From Mayamaea pseudoterrestris (lineage: Eukaryota; Bacillariophyta; Bacillariophyceae; Sellaphorales; Sellaphoraceae), in assembly GCA_027923505.1 (NCBI GenBank), contig BROI01000017.1, positions 620,001 to 684,000 on the forward strand: 64,000 bases of DNA. The letters run 5' to 3'. The notes below the pieces were generated by a model. It was not told where the DNA came from. It was given only the letters and a program-made list of their open reading frames with translations, and did no database searches. The position numbers and the translations under genes are program-made. This document shows positions 32,101 through 45,098 of this stretch, one piece after another (positions within the stretch are counted from its first letter, which is position 1; every line of letters begins with the position of its first letter).

Positions 32101-33880
32101 TACCCTGGACATGTTTGGCCTGACTCATTGGGTATTTGGGTTGCCAGGGCATGGAGCTTTGACAGGTCAGAATCGACAACTTGTGGTGTTGGCCATACCC
32201 ACCGTGGAGGCCGTACCCATGGTGTCAGCCGCAGGCGAGTTCTTTTTTCGACATTTGAGACTCTGCACCTGTCAATGGCATACCCTGGACATGTTTGGCC
32301 TGACTCATTGGGTATTTGGGTGGCCAGGGCATGGGGCGTTTGACAGGTCAGAATCGACAACTTGTGGTGTTGGCCATACCCCCCGTGGAGGCCGTAACCA
32401 TGGTTTCAGGCCTCCAGCAATCCTTTTTGCACCATTTGAGACTCTGCACCTGTCAATGGCATACCCTGGACATGTTTTGCCTGACTCATTGGGTATTTAA
32501 GTGGCCAGGGCATGGGGCGTTTGACAGGTCAGAATCGACAACTTGTGGTGTTGGCCATACCCACCGTGGAGGCCGTACCCATGGTGTCAGCCTCCAGGCA
32601 GTCCTTTTTGCACCATTTGAGACTCTGCACCTGTCAATGGCATACCCTGGACATGTTTGGCCTGACTCATTGGGTATTTGGGTGGCCAGGGCATGGGGCG
32701 TTTGACAGGTCAGAATCGACAACTTGTGGTGTTGGCCATACCCACCGTGGAGGCCGTACCCATGGTGTCAGCCTCCAGGCAGTCCTTTTTGCACTCTGCA
32801 CCTGTCAATGGCATACCCTGGACATGTTTGGCCTGACTCATTGGGTATTTGGGTGGCCAGGGCATGGGGCGTTTGACAGGTCAGAATCGACAACTTGTGG
32901 TGCTGGCCATACCCACCGTGGAGGCCGTACCCATGGTGTCAGCCTCCAGGCAGTCCTTTTTGCACCATATGAGACTCTGCACCTGTCAATGGCATACCCT
33001 GGACATGTTTGGCCTGACTCATTGGGTGTTTGGGTGGCCAGGGCATGGGGCGTTTGACAGGTCAGAATCAACAACTTGTGGTGTTGGCCATACCCACCGT
33101 GGAGGCCGTACCCATGGTGTCAGCCTCCAGGCAGTCCTTTTTGCACCATTTGAGACTCTGCACCTGTCAATGCCATACCCTGGACATGTTTGGCCTGACT
33201 CATTGGGTATTTGGGTGGCCAGGGCATGGGGCGTTTGACAGGTCAGAATCGACAACTTGTGGTGTTGGCCATACACACCGTGGAGGCCGTACCCATGGTG
33301 TCAGCCTCCAGGCAGGACTTTTTTGCACCATTTGAAACTCTGCACCTGTCAATGGCATACCCTGGACATGTTTGGCCTGACTCATTGGGTGTTTGGGTGG
33401 CCAGGGCATGGGGCGTTTGACAGGTCAGAATCAACAACTTGTTATGTTGGCCATACCCACCGTGGAGGCCGTACCCATGGTGTCAGCCTCCAGGCAGTCC
33501 TTTTTGCACCATTTGAGACTCTGCACCTGTCAATGGCATACCCTGGACATGTTTGGCCTGACTCATTGGGTATTTGGGTGGCCATGGCATGGGGCGTTTG
33601 ACAGGTCAGAATCGTTAACTTGTGGCGTTGGCCATACCCACCGTGGAGGCTGTACCCATGGTGTCAGCCTCCAGGCAGTCCTTTTTGCACCATATGAGAC
33701 TCTGCACCTGTCAATGGCATACCCTGGACATGTTTGGCCTGACTCATTGGGTATTTGGGTGGCCAGGGCATGGGGCCTTTGACAGGTCAGAATCGACAAC
33801 TTGTGGTGTTGGCCATACCCACCGTGGAGGCCGTACCCATGGTGTCAGCCTCCAGTCAGTCCTTTTTTAACCATTTGAGA
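32100..33880. repeat. Homogeneous satellite block 2
   Basis: About 10 near-identical monomers share the block 1 consensus. They are separated from block 1 by about 2.3 kb of decayed units. Confidence 0.85.
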
Positions 33881-36800
33881 CTATGCACCCATGTCAATGG
33901 CATACCCTTAATACGTTTGACTCATTGGTTATTTGGGTGGCCAGGGCATAGGGTCGTTTGGGTCAGAATCGACAACTTGGGTGTTTTGGCCATACCCACA
34001 CTGTGGAGGGCCCCAGCAGGTTCAGCCTCCAGGCAGTCCTTTTGCACCATTTGAGACTATGCACCTGTCAATGGCATACCCTGGACAAGGTGTTTGGCCA
34101 GACTTATTGGGTATTTGACAAGAGCATGGGGCGTTTGACAGGTCAGGAATTGACAACTTGTGGTTGGCCATACCCACCGTGGAGGACGTACCCATGGTGT
34201 CAGCCTCCAGGCAGTCCACTGCACCATTTGAGACTCTGCACCTGTCAATGGCATACCCTGGACATGTTTGACCTGACTCATTTGGTATTTGGGTGGCCAG
34301 GGCATGGGGCGATTGAGCCAGGTCAGAATCGACGTGACTTGTGTAGGTGTGCGTGGTGTTGGCCATACCCACCCTGTGGAGGGGTGTACCCATGGTGTCA
34401 GCCTTGGGCAATCCCTTTTTGCACCATTGAGACTCTGCACCTGTCAATGGCATACCCTGGACATGTTTGACCTGACTTATTGATTTTGGGTGGCCTGTGG
34501 GCATGGGGCGTTTGACAGGTCAGAATCGACAACTTGTGGTGTTGGCCATACCCACCGTGGAGGCCGTACCCATGGTGTCAGCCTCCAGGCGGTCCTTTTT
34601 GCACCATTTGAGACTATGCACCTGTCAATGGCATACCCTGGACATGTTTGGCCTGACTCATTGGGTATTTGGGTGGCCAGGGCATGGGGCGTTTGACAGG
34701 TCAGAATTGACAACTTGTGGTGTTGGCCATACCCACCGTGGAGGCCGTACCCATGGTGTCCCTCCAGGCAGTCCTTTTGCTCCATTTGAGACTATGCACC
34801 TGTCAATGGCTACCCTGGACATGTTTGGCCTGACTCATTGGGTATTTGGGTTAGGGCATGGGGCGTTTGACAGGTCAGAATCGACAACTTCGATGGTGTT
34901 GTCGCCAACCCACCGTGGGAGGCCCCGTACCCATGGTGTCAGCCTCCCAGCAGTCCTTGTTGCACGACGTATTTGGCTCTGCACCTGTTAATGGCATACT
35001 CTGGAGCCATGTTTTGCCTGACTCATCGGGTATTTGGGTGGCCAGGGCATGGGCGTTGACAGGTCAGAATCGACACAACTTGTGGTGTTGGCACATACCC
35101 ACCGTGGAGGCCGTACCCATGGTGTCAGCCTCAGGCAGTCCTTTTGCACCCTGGCTTTAAGAGACTGCACCTGTCAATGGCATGCCCGGGACATGTTTGC
35201 CTCGACTCATTGGGTATTTGGGTGGCCAGGGCATGGGGCGTTTGACAGGTCAGAATCGACAACTTGCGGTGTTGGCCATACCCACCGTGGAGGCCGTACC
35301 CATGGTGTCAGCCTCCAGGCAGTCCTTTTTGCACCATTTGAGACTCTGCACCTGTCAATGGCATACCCTGGACGCTGTTTGGCCTGACTCATTGGGTATT
35401 TGGGATGGCCGGGCATGAAGCGTTGTGGGTCAGAATTGACAACATGTGGTGTTGGCCATACCCACCGATGGAGCCGTACCAATGGTGTCAGCCTCCAGGC
35501 GAGTCACCACTGCACCAGTTGAGACTATGCACATGTCAATGGCATACCCTGGACATTTTTTGCCTGACTCATTGGGTATTTGGGTGGCCAGGGCATGGGG
35601 CGTTTCGGACTGTAGAATCGACAACTCCGGTAGTTTGCCATACCCAACGTGGAAGCCGTACCCATGGTATCAGCCTCCAGGCAAAGTCTTTTTTCCCTTT
35701 TGGGACTATGCACCTGTCAAATGGCATACCCTGGACATGTTTGGCCTGACTTCATCGGTGCTTTGGAAGTGGGCAGGCATGGGGCATTTGACAGGTCAGA
35801 ACCGACAACTGGTGTTGGCCATACCCACCGTGGGAGGCCGTACCCATCGTGTCAGCCTCCGGGCAGGCCTTTTTGCACCATTTGAACTCTGCACCTGTCA
35901 ATGGCATACCCGGACATGTTGGCCGTTAGACTCATTGGGTATTTGGGTGGCCAGGGCTGCGTTTACAAGTCAAATCGATTTAACTTGTGGTGCTGGCCAT
36001 ACCCACCGTGGTGCCGTACCCATGGTGACTGCCTGCAGGCAATCCTTTTTGCATCCATTTGAGACTCTGCACCTTCAATGGCTGATACCCTGGACATGTT
36101 TTACAACTCATTGGGTATTTAAGTGCAGGATGAGGCGTTTGACATCAATCGACAACTTGTGGTGTTCTACACACCGTGGAGGCCGCGACCCATGGTGTCA
36201 GCCTCCAGGCAGTCCTTTTTGCAACATTTGAGACTATGCACCTGTCAATGGCATACCCTGGACATGTTTGGCCTGATCATTGGGTATTTGGTCGCCAAGA
36301 CATGGGGCGTTTGACAGGTCAGAATCGACAACTTGTGGTGTTGGCCATACCCAACCGTCGGAGGCCGTACCCATGGGTGTCAGCCTCCAGGCAGTCCTTT
36401 TTGCACCAATTGAGACTCCTGCACCTGTCAACATACCCTGGACATATTTGGCCTGACTCATTGGGTATTTGGGTGTCCAGGCCCTGGGGCGTTTGACAGG
36501 TCCCAGAATCGACAACTTTGTGGTGTTGGCCATATCCCACCGTGGAGGCCGTACCCATGGTGTCAGCCTCCAGGCAGTCCTTTTTGCACCATTTGAGACT
36601 CTGCACCTGTCAATGGCATACCCTGGACATGTTTTGCCTGACTCACTCATTGGGTATTTGGTTGGCCAGGGCATGGGGCGTTTGACAGGTCAGAATCGAC
36701 AACTTGTGGTGTTGGCCATACCCACCGTGGAGGCCGTACCCATGGTGTCAGCCTCCAGGCAGTCCTTTGCACCATTTGAGACTATGCACCTGTCCAATGG

Positions 36801-37197
36801 CATACCCCTGGACATGTGGCTTGGCCTGACTCATTGGGTATTTGGGTGGCCAGGGCATGGGCGTTTGACAGGTCACAATCGACAAGTTGTGGTGCCATAC
36901 CCACCGTGTAGTACCCATGGTGTCAGCCTCCAGGCAGTCCTTTTGCACCATTTGAGACTATGCCTGTCAATGGCATACCCTGGACAGGTTTTGCCTGACT
37001 CATTGGGTATTTGGGTGGCCAGGGCATGGGGCGTTTGACAGGTCAGAATCGACAACTTGTGGTGTTGGCCATACCCACCGTGGCGGCCGTGCCCATGAAG
37101 TCAGCCTAGGCAGTCCTTTTGCACCATTTGAGACTCTGCCTGTCAATGACACCCTGGACATGTTTGGCCTGACTCATTGGGTATTTGGGTGAGGGCA

Positions 37198-37577
37198 TTA
37201 ACACACGTTGATGATTTACGTGGTCGTCATGCCTCAAAAGCTCCGATACAGGGTCCTTGGCCACGGTCTGTACAGCTCTTGATGGAGATGGCTCGTCGTC
37301 AGTCTTGCGCTCGCCACTACACAAAATACGACTGCTCTCGTCATAAACTAGTAGTTCTATATTGTGAGCTTATCGCTACATCGCTACATCGACCGCGGAA
37401 GATCATCCGATCGTTTCTTTCAATCACATTACATCAGTCATGTCGCTCATTCCATTCATACAACGCATACGACGAGTTGCGCACTTTCTTCATTCACATG
37501 TCACATACGACAGCTGCGGACTCGAGACAAGCTAATTGGGGTTCGGGCTCTTGACTTCGCCGCTCTGCGACTTGTCA
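37198..37577 (-). repeat. 3' LTR of copia element B, abutting the satellite
   Basis: It is collinear with 44696-45098 (shared blocks include GGTCCTTGGCCACGGTCTGT and AGCTTATCGCTACATCGCTA). Its outer end lacks the terminal bases and runs straight into satellite sequence. Confidence 0.85.
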
Positions 37578-40500
37578 CTCCCCCTCAGGTACGCTGCTCA
37601 ATCGTAGCCACATTTTCACAATCGCTGTTCGGAAAACAATACTGGCTAGCAGTAGCATGCATCACAGTGCGGCAGGTACTTCGTCAGTCGTCCGCAATGT
37701 TCTCCTTTCCGTCAATCTTCACAAACTTGATAATCCGCAGCCTTTGCCCAACGGACACGATGGTAGGCCAACGCATTGTGTCGCTTGGACAATGTCGAAC
37801 TCAGGATTGTAGATTTTCACTTTCTTGGTTTTCCGTACATCCAGGCAGACTTTAATAGTGCGCCTAGCCATGAGCGATGCGCGTGAAATGCTGATATCAC
37901 GTTCCTCTTTCTACGCCCGAATTCCGATCGAGAAGGTCGCAGTCTCGACTGTAGCCTGGGTTTGCAGTGCCAGTCGACAGGCGTCTGGTTGACAAATGGT
38001 AAAACTCAGCTTAATGACTTGCCTGTCACCATGCAATGCATGAGACACGCATCCACCGAAAGTTGATGTTCGCACAGTCACCCTTGGGTAGGCGTAACAT
38101 CTCATCAACTCCGTCCTTCGTAAACGCTGCGCTCCCAATCTTGTTCCTCCATGGTGGAAGTGCTCCTCGTTGGCTGGCCACTTCGTCGCGGAAACGGATT
38201 GCTGCGTCGGTAACTCTCGCAAATACTCGCGCTTCACCCACTGCAGGTGTCGCTGCGCGGCTCCACACGGAATCGCGACAGACTTGCTACACGCAATGTC
38301 AAATTAGTAATTGCCCACTGAAGTGCCGACTAGAGACTGGTAAATCTTCTTCTCTTGGTCGTTCATTAGCTTTTGGTCAAGTTCTGGATGATCGTGCGTC
38401 GATTGTTGATGAATAGCTTCTTCAGGACCTTCAAACAAGCGCTCGTACTGCGCCAAGAGTTTCTGCGTGGGTCTTGCCGACCAGTAAAGAAGTTCGTCGG
38501 GAATCTCGTCCAAAGTCACCGCCGAGATGATACTCGGGATGTCCAACACCTTTGAGCTTAAACTTGTACTTCTCCTCTAGCATCTTGAAGACGCTGCTGG
38601 ATCGTCTGAAATATTCAACAGTGTGAGCCAGCACAGAGGTAGTCATAGCTGTCGCCGGCGTCCTTGATCCACAAATCGGAATGGCAATAGGACGGCTTCC
38701 ACCCTTCCGCAAGTAGGGTGTTGGCTAAGCGTTCGTGAAATCGTGCTCCGCTCGTTCGCAATCCATACAAAGCCTTGATGATGACCAGGATGTGTCCTTC
38801 GCGCTCCCGATCGGGGCCTCCAACGAAGTATACCTTCTCCTTGTTGAGCGGCTTCTAAGCATTCCCAATGTCACCAACCATCTTCTTGCCGTTCGCTTCT
38901 CCAATGACGAGAGCTAAGACGCATTGCCTTCAATGAGATAACACTGGAGTAGGCATCGTCGTTGTCTTTTCGTCAGGTGACGCCTGCAGCGAGACGTGCC
39001 TTGTATGCAAATCGTGCTTGACATCGTACACAAAATGAACTCGGATCTTTTGGTAACCAGTTGGTGGTGTTGTGGTGGAACTCGGACCGAGATCTTGAAA
39101 CGTCTCGTTTTCGTCCAGGTTATAAGCTCTCCGCCTTCCGCATCCGTCCACTTTGTGTGCCCTGCTTCCTGCAAACATCGCGCTTCCTTCCAATCTCGAG
39201 GTGCAGACTCCAAACTTGTAGCGCGGTCCGTTCTTCTGCTGCTTCCACATTCGGGCGATCGCCACGCCGCGCACTTCTTGGCGTTGGGCCCATTGATTCA
39301 ACGATGCCCATCCGTCCTTGTCAAGATTATGCTTTTGCGCGTAGGCTGCCACTGATACTTTGTAAGCTTTCGATCATCGCGTTGAGAGGCTCCCAAGTCT
39401 TGGATCCATCGTCCCCATTGCACAAGGACGTTCCACTTGGAGTGCTTCCAGTTCTTCGACTTGCTTTCGTCAGCGGACTAGTGGTCTAGAATCTCTTTGA
39501 AGAACCATTTTACGCTCAGGATTCTTATGTCTTGGTTCACGCCGGCCTCGTAGAATCGGAAACCTCGACATATGACATGACTTCCTCCGCTTTCGCCGTT
39601 ACCAAGCTTCAGCATCATTTTAATGTTCTGATGGTTCTGCTTTGTCCTTGATTTGTTCAACGCTCATGGCCGGTCGCTCGAACTACTTGCCCGTCGTCCG
39701 TCTTCCGAGGAAACGACTTGCCGATAAGTTCATCGGGTGCATACTTCGGTTGCGCCACGGATTGATGTTCTTCTTCTTCTGACTTGTAAATGAGTCGTCA
39801 TCGACTTGAGTTTGAATCTTCCTCCCGTGTTATGATGTCTTCGGTATTCCCCGTCTCAACTATAGAAATTATCGTCTTCGTCAGGAATGAAGAATCATCT
39901 GCTGTCGGCGGTAATCTTCTTGATCATTTCCGGCATAAGGATCACCAGCCACCTAGACCAGGTGCGGTATAGAACGCGGCTCCTTCTTTCATGACTGGGA
40001 AGCAGGTGCCGTGCGAAGGTTCAAAAATTGGGGTCGTTTCGGGAGTAAGCAAACCGATCCGTCATGATGTCTCGTGTGTCTTGCAATCGCAGATGAAGTA
40101 CGTCAGGTCATCTCGCTGCGTCGTGTTGGGACCAAGCCGATGCGCCCGCTCCGGGTACCGACATCCTTGACACAAAGTAGTACAATTTCAAACCAACGAA
40201 AATGCAAATACTCGCCGTTGGGGCGTTTGATAAACTCATGGGAGCTTGCCGTCAAAGGCAGGATGCGACAAATGACGGTACATCTCGGTCTGGAAGAGTA
40301 AAGCGCGTAGCCAGAAGCATGCCAGTGCCCGTTCGGTCGTATGACTTTTCCTTTCCGCCCAATGGCGCTCGGCTGGATTTTGATTCTGATAGTACGGCTC
40401 CGATGTATGGCGGCGGCGGAATATGACTTCGCGCTTTGACTCATCGCTTCTTTCGCATTGAAACTTCCGCGAGACTTCAAACTCGCCGGATGAAATCACG

Positions 40501-41329
40501 GTGTTTTGGTACGTCACTTTTCGCTGGGGACTGACTGTGACAACCATAGAAAGCTGCATGTGCACCACTGCATAATCGTCGATATGGTCATCCATGGCAG
40601 GTTCGTCGAGAAGAACATGGTGTCATGGGCCACTCGTACTAGGCGGTACGTCTCTTCCCGATGCTTCGTGGGGGTAGGCTCGTGCATGTTGAACGCGTGC
40701 TATGCGCAGAAACCATATGATGTCGTCTGCGCCAGGTACCATGCAAGTTCGGCATCAATGCGCCGATATCGGTTCCTTTGGCAGGATAGACTTGTAGGGC
40801 TGATAGGCGAGATCCGCGTTGTACTGTACGACGGCACAAACATTCAGCTCCTTCTCGGTGTAAACAGGTTGATTGTCGTGTCGAGATTCGTATAAGTCAC
40901 GTTGCTCTGACGATGGGTGCGATTCCGTACGAGCATGTCACGCGCGTGAAGCTCTTCGTTCACTGTCTTCGTCTTCGTCGGCGCGACAACAAGTCCGGTA
41001 CGTCGTTCGTCGTCATCATCATCCGAAGAGTCATAGTCGTCGTCCTTGGTGCTGAGCGTCAAACTCATCGGATCCCAAGGCCCATGAAGGTCATCATGAC
41101 CCAGGTAAGGTATGGAGCTCATGCGCCGACACTGGAAACGATGGCAAGGTCGCCATGCGCTTTCCATTCCGAGCATAAACTTGTATCCATCTGGCGTTTC
41201 GATTCGTAACGCAAAGTTGTAATGCTTGTTGTTGCCTTGAAGTCCGAAGGCTTCCATCTGCATACTTGAATGAATCATCTTGCGGTTAGAATATGCGTAA
41301 TTATGGAACTCATATGACCCAACCTTAGT

Positions 41330-44290
41330 GCTCTTAAGCTTGGCGACTGCTGTGACGGTAGACAAGTCCGGAAGTTGAGACCACCAACTCCAGTGACTTC
41401 AATCTTGTGGAACTTGTCCTCATTGGAGATGCGACGTCCGCTCCCCATACTCCGCCACTCGCGCGCGATCGACAGTCGACGCTGAATGCTTATCAAGTCA
41501 ATGCCAGCGACTTTGGCATTTGCGACTCACAGGCAATATTTGCTCCCAGGTCGTAGTCGTGAGCTGGTCTGGACCCTAAGAAACTTTGCATCGCTGAGCC
41601 ACCGTGTTGTAATCCTCGGATGTTGGACTCGGTACGCCAATGAGAAAGCGATGCATCACTTTGCGCGAGTGAGTAGTCGGCTGGTTCTCCGCAAGAGTAA
41701 CACGTCTAGTCGTGGTTGGATTGACAGCTGCAGCAGCAGAGTTGTCGGGCGCGTTGGCGGGCGCGTTGGGCGCGTCGGAAACCGTCGGAGGATTGACAAA
41801 CTTGCGATTGCAAGTGAGCAGGTCTTCATAGAAGTAGAGTTTCATGTTGATGGTGGCTTTGGTTGCTTTGGAGATACTGTGGAGAGAGTAGTCGCTGTTG
41901 GTTATACTGTTGATCGGTCGGCCGAAGAAAAGTGAAACGAGAGGTGAAGGTGCGCCGGTGTCAGTTTTTCGTGGTACAGTTCCTACGTGAGGTTTGTCCT
42001 TCGTCGGGTTGTCGTCGGGCAAAATGAGCCTATGCTGTAACTTGGCGGGATCTTGGTCGTTTTCGATATTTCTTGATTATAATGATCAAATTATAGTGGT
42101 TGATGATGATTCAGGTCATTTGAACTATGTTAACTGTGATATAGATGGCGTGCGACGTCGTTCAGGAGGTTCCAAAACTGGGTGTACGCCATCGGGTTGC
42201 CGGTCTTGGACTCTTCGATCAGCGCCATGTTCACCGCCGCTGCCATATCCGCATGGCGGAAAACCGCGCGTTCCAAAATCTGACGCTTCGTGCTTGCTGT
42301 AAGTAGCTCGGTTTCCTCGGCGTAGTCATTGTAGTTCTCTTCCTTGCTGGACCACTGGATGAGCCAATTGACGAGAGATTTGGCGTAACTCGCATCGAGA
42401 GTGAAATTGCGCCATTCGTCTTTGGCCGAACGTAGATCCAACTTGCGCGCCATCCCGTCGAGAAATGTCGCCTCCAACTCTGCAATGCACGCTGAGGCAT
42501 TCGCGCTGTCGATGTGCTTGCGGACAATGAGCTTGCTCTGCGGTGTCTTGCAGGTATACTCGAGCGCCGCTAAAAGCTTCGAACACTGATACTGATACTC
42601 GGCGAATTCGGGCTCGAGTGCAGCTGGTGCCTTGAACTCGTCGTCCCAAAAGTAGCCAAGTCGCTTCGCATGCGGTTCTTGAAGGCCCGCCAGTAGGAGT
42701 AGAACTTGCGATCGTTCTTGAGCTCCAGCATGGTCTTCAGATCCAGCTTGATGTCGTGTCGTTTCGTCGTGGTGTCGTTGCCTCCGATAACGCTAAAGTC
42801 TCCGAAACTGCGGTTGCCTGCTGTCGGTGACCCCGGCGCTTGGTGCTCTTAAGCTTGGCGACTGCTGTGACGGTAGACAGGTCCGGAAGTTTGAGACCAC
42901 CGACTCCAGTGACTTCAATCTTGTGGAACTTGTCCTCGGTAAGGATGCGGCCGTCCGCTCCCCATACTCCGCCACTCGCGCCGCGATCGACAGTCGATGC
43001 TGAATGCTTATCCAAGTCAATGCTCGCGACTTTGTACTTGCGACTCTGAGCGATATTCGCTCCCCGAGTCGTAGTCGTGGGCTGGTCTGGACCTAAGAAA
43101 CTTCGCATCGCTGAGCCACGGCTGGTGTTGTTCACACGCTTGGTCGCCGCACTCGCCGTCGTTGCCGCTGATGAAGTGGCTGCGACGTTTGCGTTGCGTG
43201 TTGTACTCGTCGTCTGCGTGGTGCCTGCCTGTGTTGCTGATGTCGAACCACCTGCAGCACTGGCCGCTCGACTCGTACCACGGCGTTCAAACACTTCATG
43301 TTGCTGATCGCGGGTAAGGAGTCGCCACGTGTTTGGTGGTATCGTCGCATTCACGTCGCTGGGAATTTCGATCGTCTTCGTGTCGGCATAGCTGCGAACA
43401 TACGAACGAGTATCTCCCCGACCGCGGCCGCCGCCGCCTCGTCCCGTGCTCAAGTCGCCGCGACCACCGCCCCCCTGATTGGACTGCTGATTGTTGCTGC
43501 TACTTGGCGTAGACTGGGAATTGTTCGCACTTGCCTTCTTCGTCTTCTCCTTCTCTTTCTTGGTCTGCTCAGATTGGTTCGCCTGACGCTTCTCGGTCTC
43601 CTTGATGCCACGACGATTGTCAGATTGACGTGCGACGTCGTTCAGGAGGTTCCAAAACTGGGTGTACGCCATCGGGTTGCCGGTCTTGGACTCTTCGATC
43701 AGCGCCATGTTCACCGCCGCTGCCATATCCGCATGGCGGAAAACCGCGCGTTCCAAAATCTGACGCTTCGTGCTTGCTGTAAGTAGCTCGGTTTCCTCGG
43801 CGTAGTCATTGTAGTTCTCTTCCTTGCTGGACCACTGGATGAGCCAATTGACGAGAGATTTGGGCTAGAGTGAAATTGCGCCATTCGTCTTTTGGCCAAC
43901 GAAGAGATCAACTTGCGCGCATCCCGTCGAGAAATGCCGCCTCAACTCTGCAATGCACGCTGAGGCATTCGCGCTGTCGATGTGCTTGCGGACAATGAGC
44001 TTGCTCTGCGGTGTCTTGCAGGTATACTCGGCCGCTAAAAGCCGAACAAACACTGATACTGATCTCGGCTTCCGGGCTCGAGTGCACTGGAACTCGACGT
44101 CCAAGTCGCTCGCTTCGCATGCGGTTCTTGAAGGCCCGCCAGTAGGAGTAGAACTTGCGATCGTTCTTGAGCTCCAGCATGGTCTTCAGATCCAGCTTGA
44201 TGTCGTGTCGTTTCGTCGTGGTGTCGTTGCCTCCGATAACGCTAAAGTCTCCGAAACTGCGGTTGCCTGCTGTCGGTGACCCCGGCGCTA
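41330..44290 (-). repeat. Tandem duplication of the gag/protease region in element B
   Basis: The sequence at about 42840-44290 recurs in the same orientation at about 41330-42838. Shared blocks include GACGTCGTTCAGGAGGTTCC at about 42155 and 43637, and CTTGGCGACTGCTGTGACGG at about 41339 and 42855. The unit is about 1.45 kb and the copies meet near 42839. The 41330 copy is the more decayed one, with a divergent part at about 41.8-42.1 kb. Confidence 0.8.
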
Positions 44291-44695
44291 CTGGGAGGTC
44301 TCGGCTCGTAATCTGGTCTTTCTCCAAGTCTTGCCATTGCGCAGTCGTCCGACGTTGCTCGTGAATCCAACTCATGAGCTTGCGCAATCGGCTTGTTCGT
44401 ATCGTCGACCACTGGTACTGGGTCTTAATGTTTGTCACGTCTTGTTCCGACAGCTCGGCCATCGCCTCCGCAGTCGTGAGTTCCTCTTGCTCGAAACACA
44501 CTGCGGTAGGGTCGTTTGGATCCCAAGTTGCGGATGCTGCGAGCCACGGAATGTCGAAGACTTTACCGACGGCACGCTTGTAGGTCGTTACATCAATCGT
44601 CGCCATGTTGGAGGTTGATCAGAGGAATCGGACTCGCTGCAGACGAATGTGTCACGATAGCTCCCTCGCTCGTTCTCGCTCTCAAAGCACTGAAA

Positions 44696-45098
44696 TGTTA
44701 ATCTAACACCGTTGACGATTTCGCAGTCAACGTCTTACCTCCAAAAAGCTCCGATACAGGGTCCTTGGCCACGGTCTGTACAGCTCTTGATGGAGATGGC
44801 TCGTCGAATAGTCTTGCGCTCGCCACTACACGAATACGACTGCACTCTCGTCGCAGACTAGTAGTTCTATATTGTGAGCTTATCGCTACATCGCTACATC
44901 GACCACTCGGAAGATCATCCGATCAATCCGTTTCTTTCAATCACATTCCATCAGTCGTAACTGGTCGTTCCATTCATACAACGCATCCACACGACGGTTG
45001 CGCATTTTCTTCATTCACATGTCACATACGACAGCTGCGGACTCGACACAAGCTAATTAGGGTTCGGGCTCTTGACTTCGCCGCTCTGCGACTTGTCA
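44696..45098 (-). repeat. 5' LTR of copia element B
   Basis: A 403-bp sequence beginning TGTTAATC and ending CTTGTCA on the + strand (TG...CA). The + strand sequence immediately right of it is integrase of another copia element. Confidence 0.85.

Larger units (their letters stand above)
24714..37197. repeat. 180/181-bp tandem satellite array (about 69 units)
   Basis: About 12.5 kb of head-to-tail monomers. Recurrent landmarks are GGCCAGGGCATGGGGCGTTT, AATCGACAACTTGTGGTGTT, CATACCCACCGTGGAGGC and CATTTGAGACTCTGCACC. Successive landmarks (28441, 28621, 28802, 28983, 29164) give a period of 180 or 181 bp, depending on four or five T in one run. Units at 27720-29766 and about 32100-33880 are nearly identical. 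Those at 24714-27720, 29767-32100 and 33880-37197 are decayed. Each monomer contains a 7-bp inverted repeat (TGGAGGC/GCCTCCA) with a 16-nt loop. The 180-bp form preserves reading frame, which creates long artefactual open frames on both strands. No gene is embedded. Confidence 0.97.
37198..45098 (-). mobile_element. Broken Ty1/copia LTR retroelement B with two LTRs
   Basis: Copia-family fossil in minus orientation, about 7.9 kb. LTRs lie at 37198-37577 and 44696-45098 and match at very roughly nine positions in ten, so the insertion is not recent. A polypurine tract abuts the low-coordinate LTR. The gag start is near 44606 (a frame open for about 230 codons). A Gly/Arg-rich gag tail and protease-like segment lie at about 42.8-43.7 kb, integrase/linker remnants at about 39.4-41.3 kb, and reverse transcriptase and RNase H remnants at about 37.6-39.3 kb. 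It is heavily broken, with well over ten interruptions. It contains an internal duplication of the gag/protease region. Confidence 0.85.

Noticed and set aside
24714-37197. CRISPR array
   Set aside because: Whole 180-bp units repeat, without unique spacers, in a spliced eukaryotic genome.
37198-45098. Target-site duplication for copia element B
   Set aside because: The bases next to the two LTR outer ends do not match by eye, and the low-coordinate side is satellite, so no duplication can be claimed.
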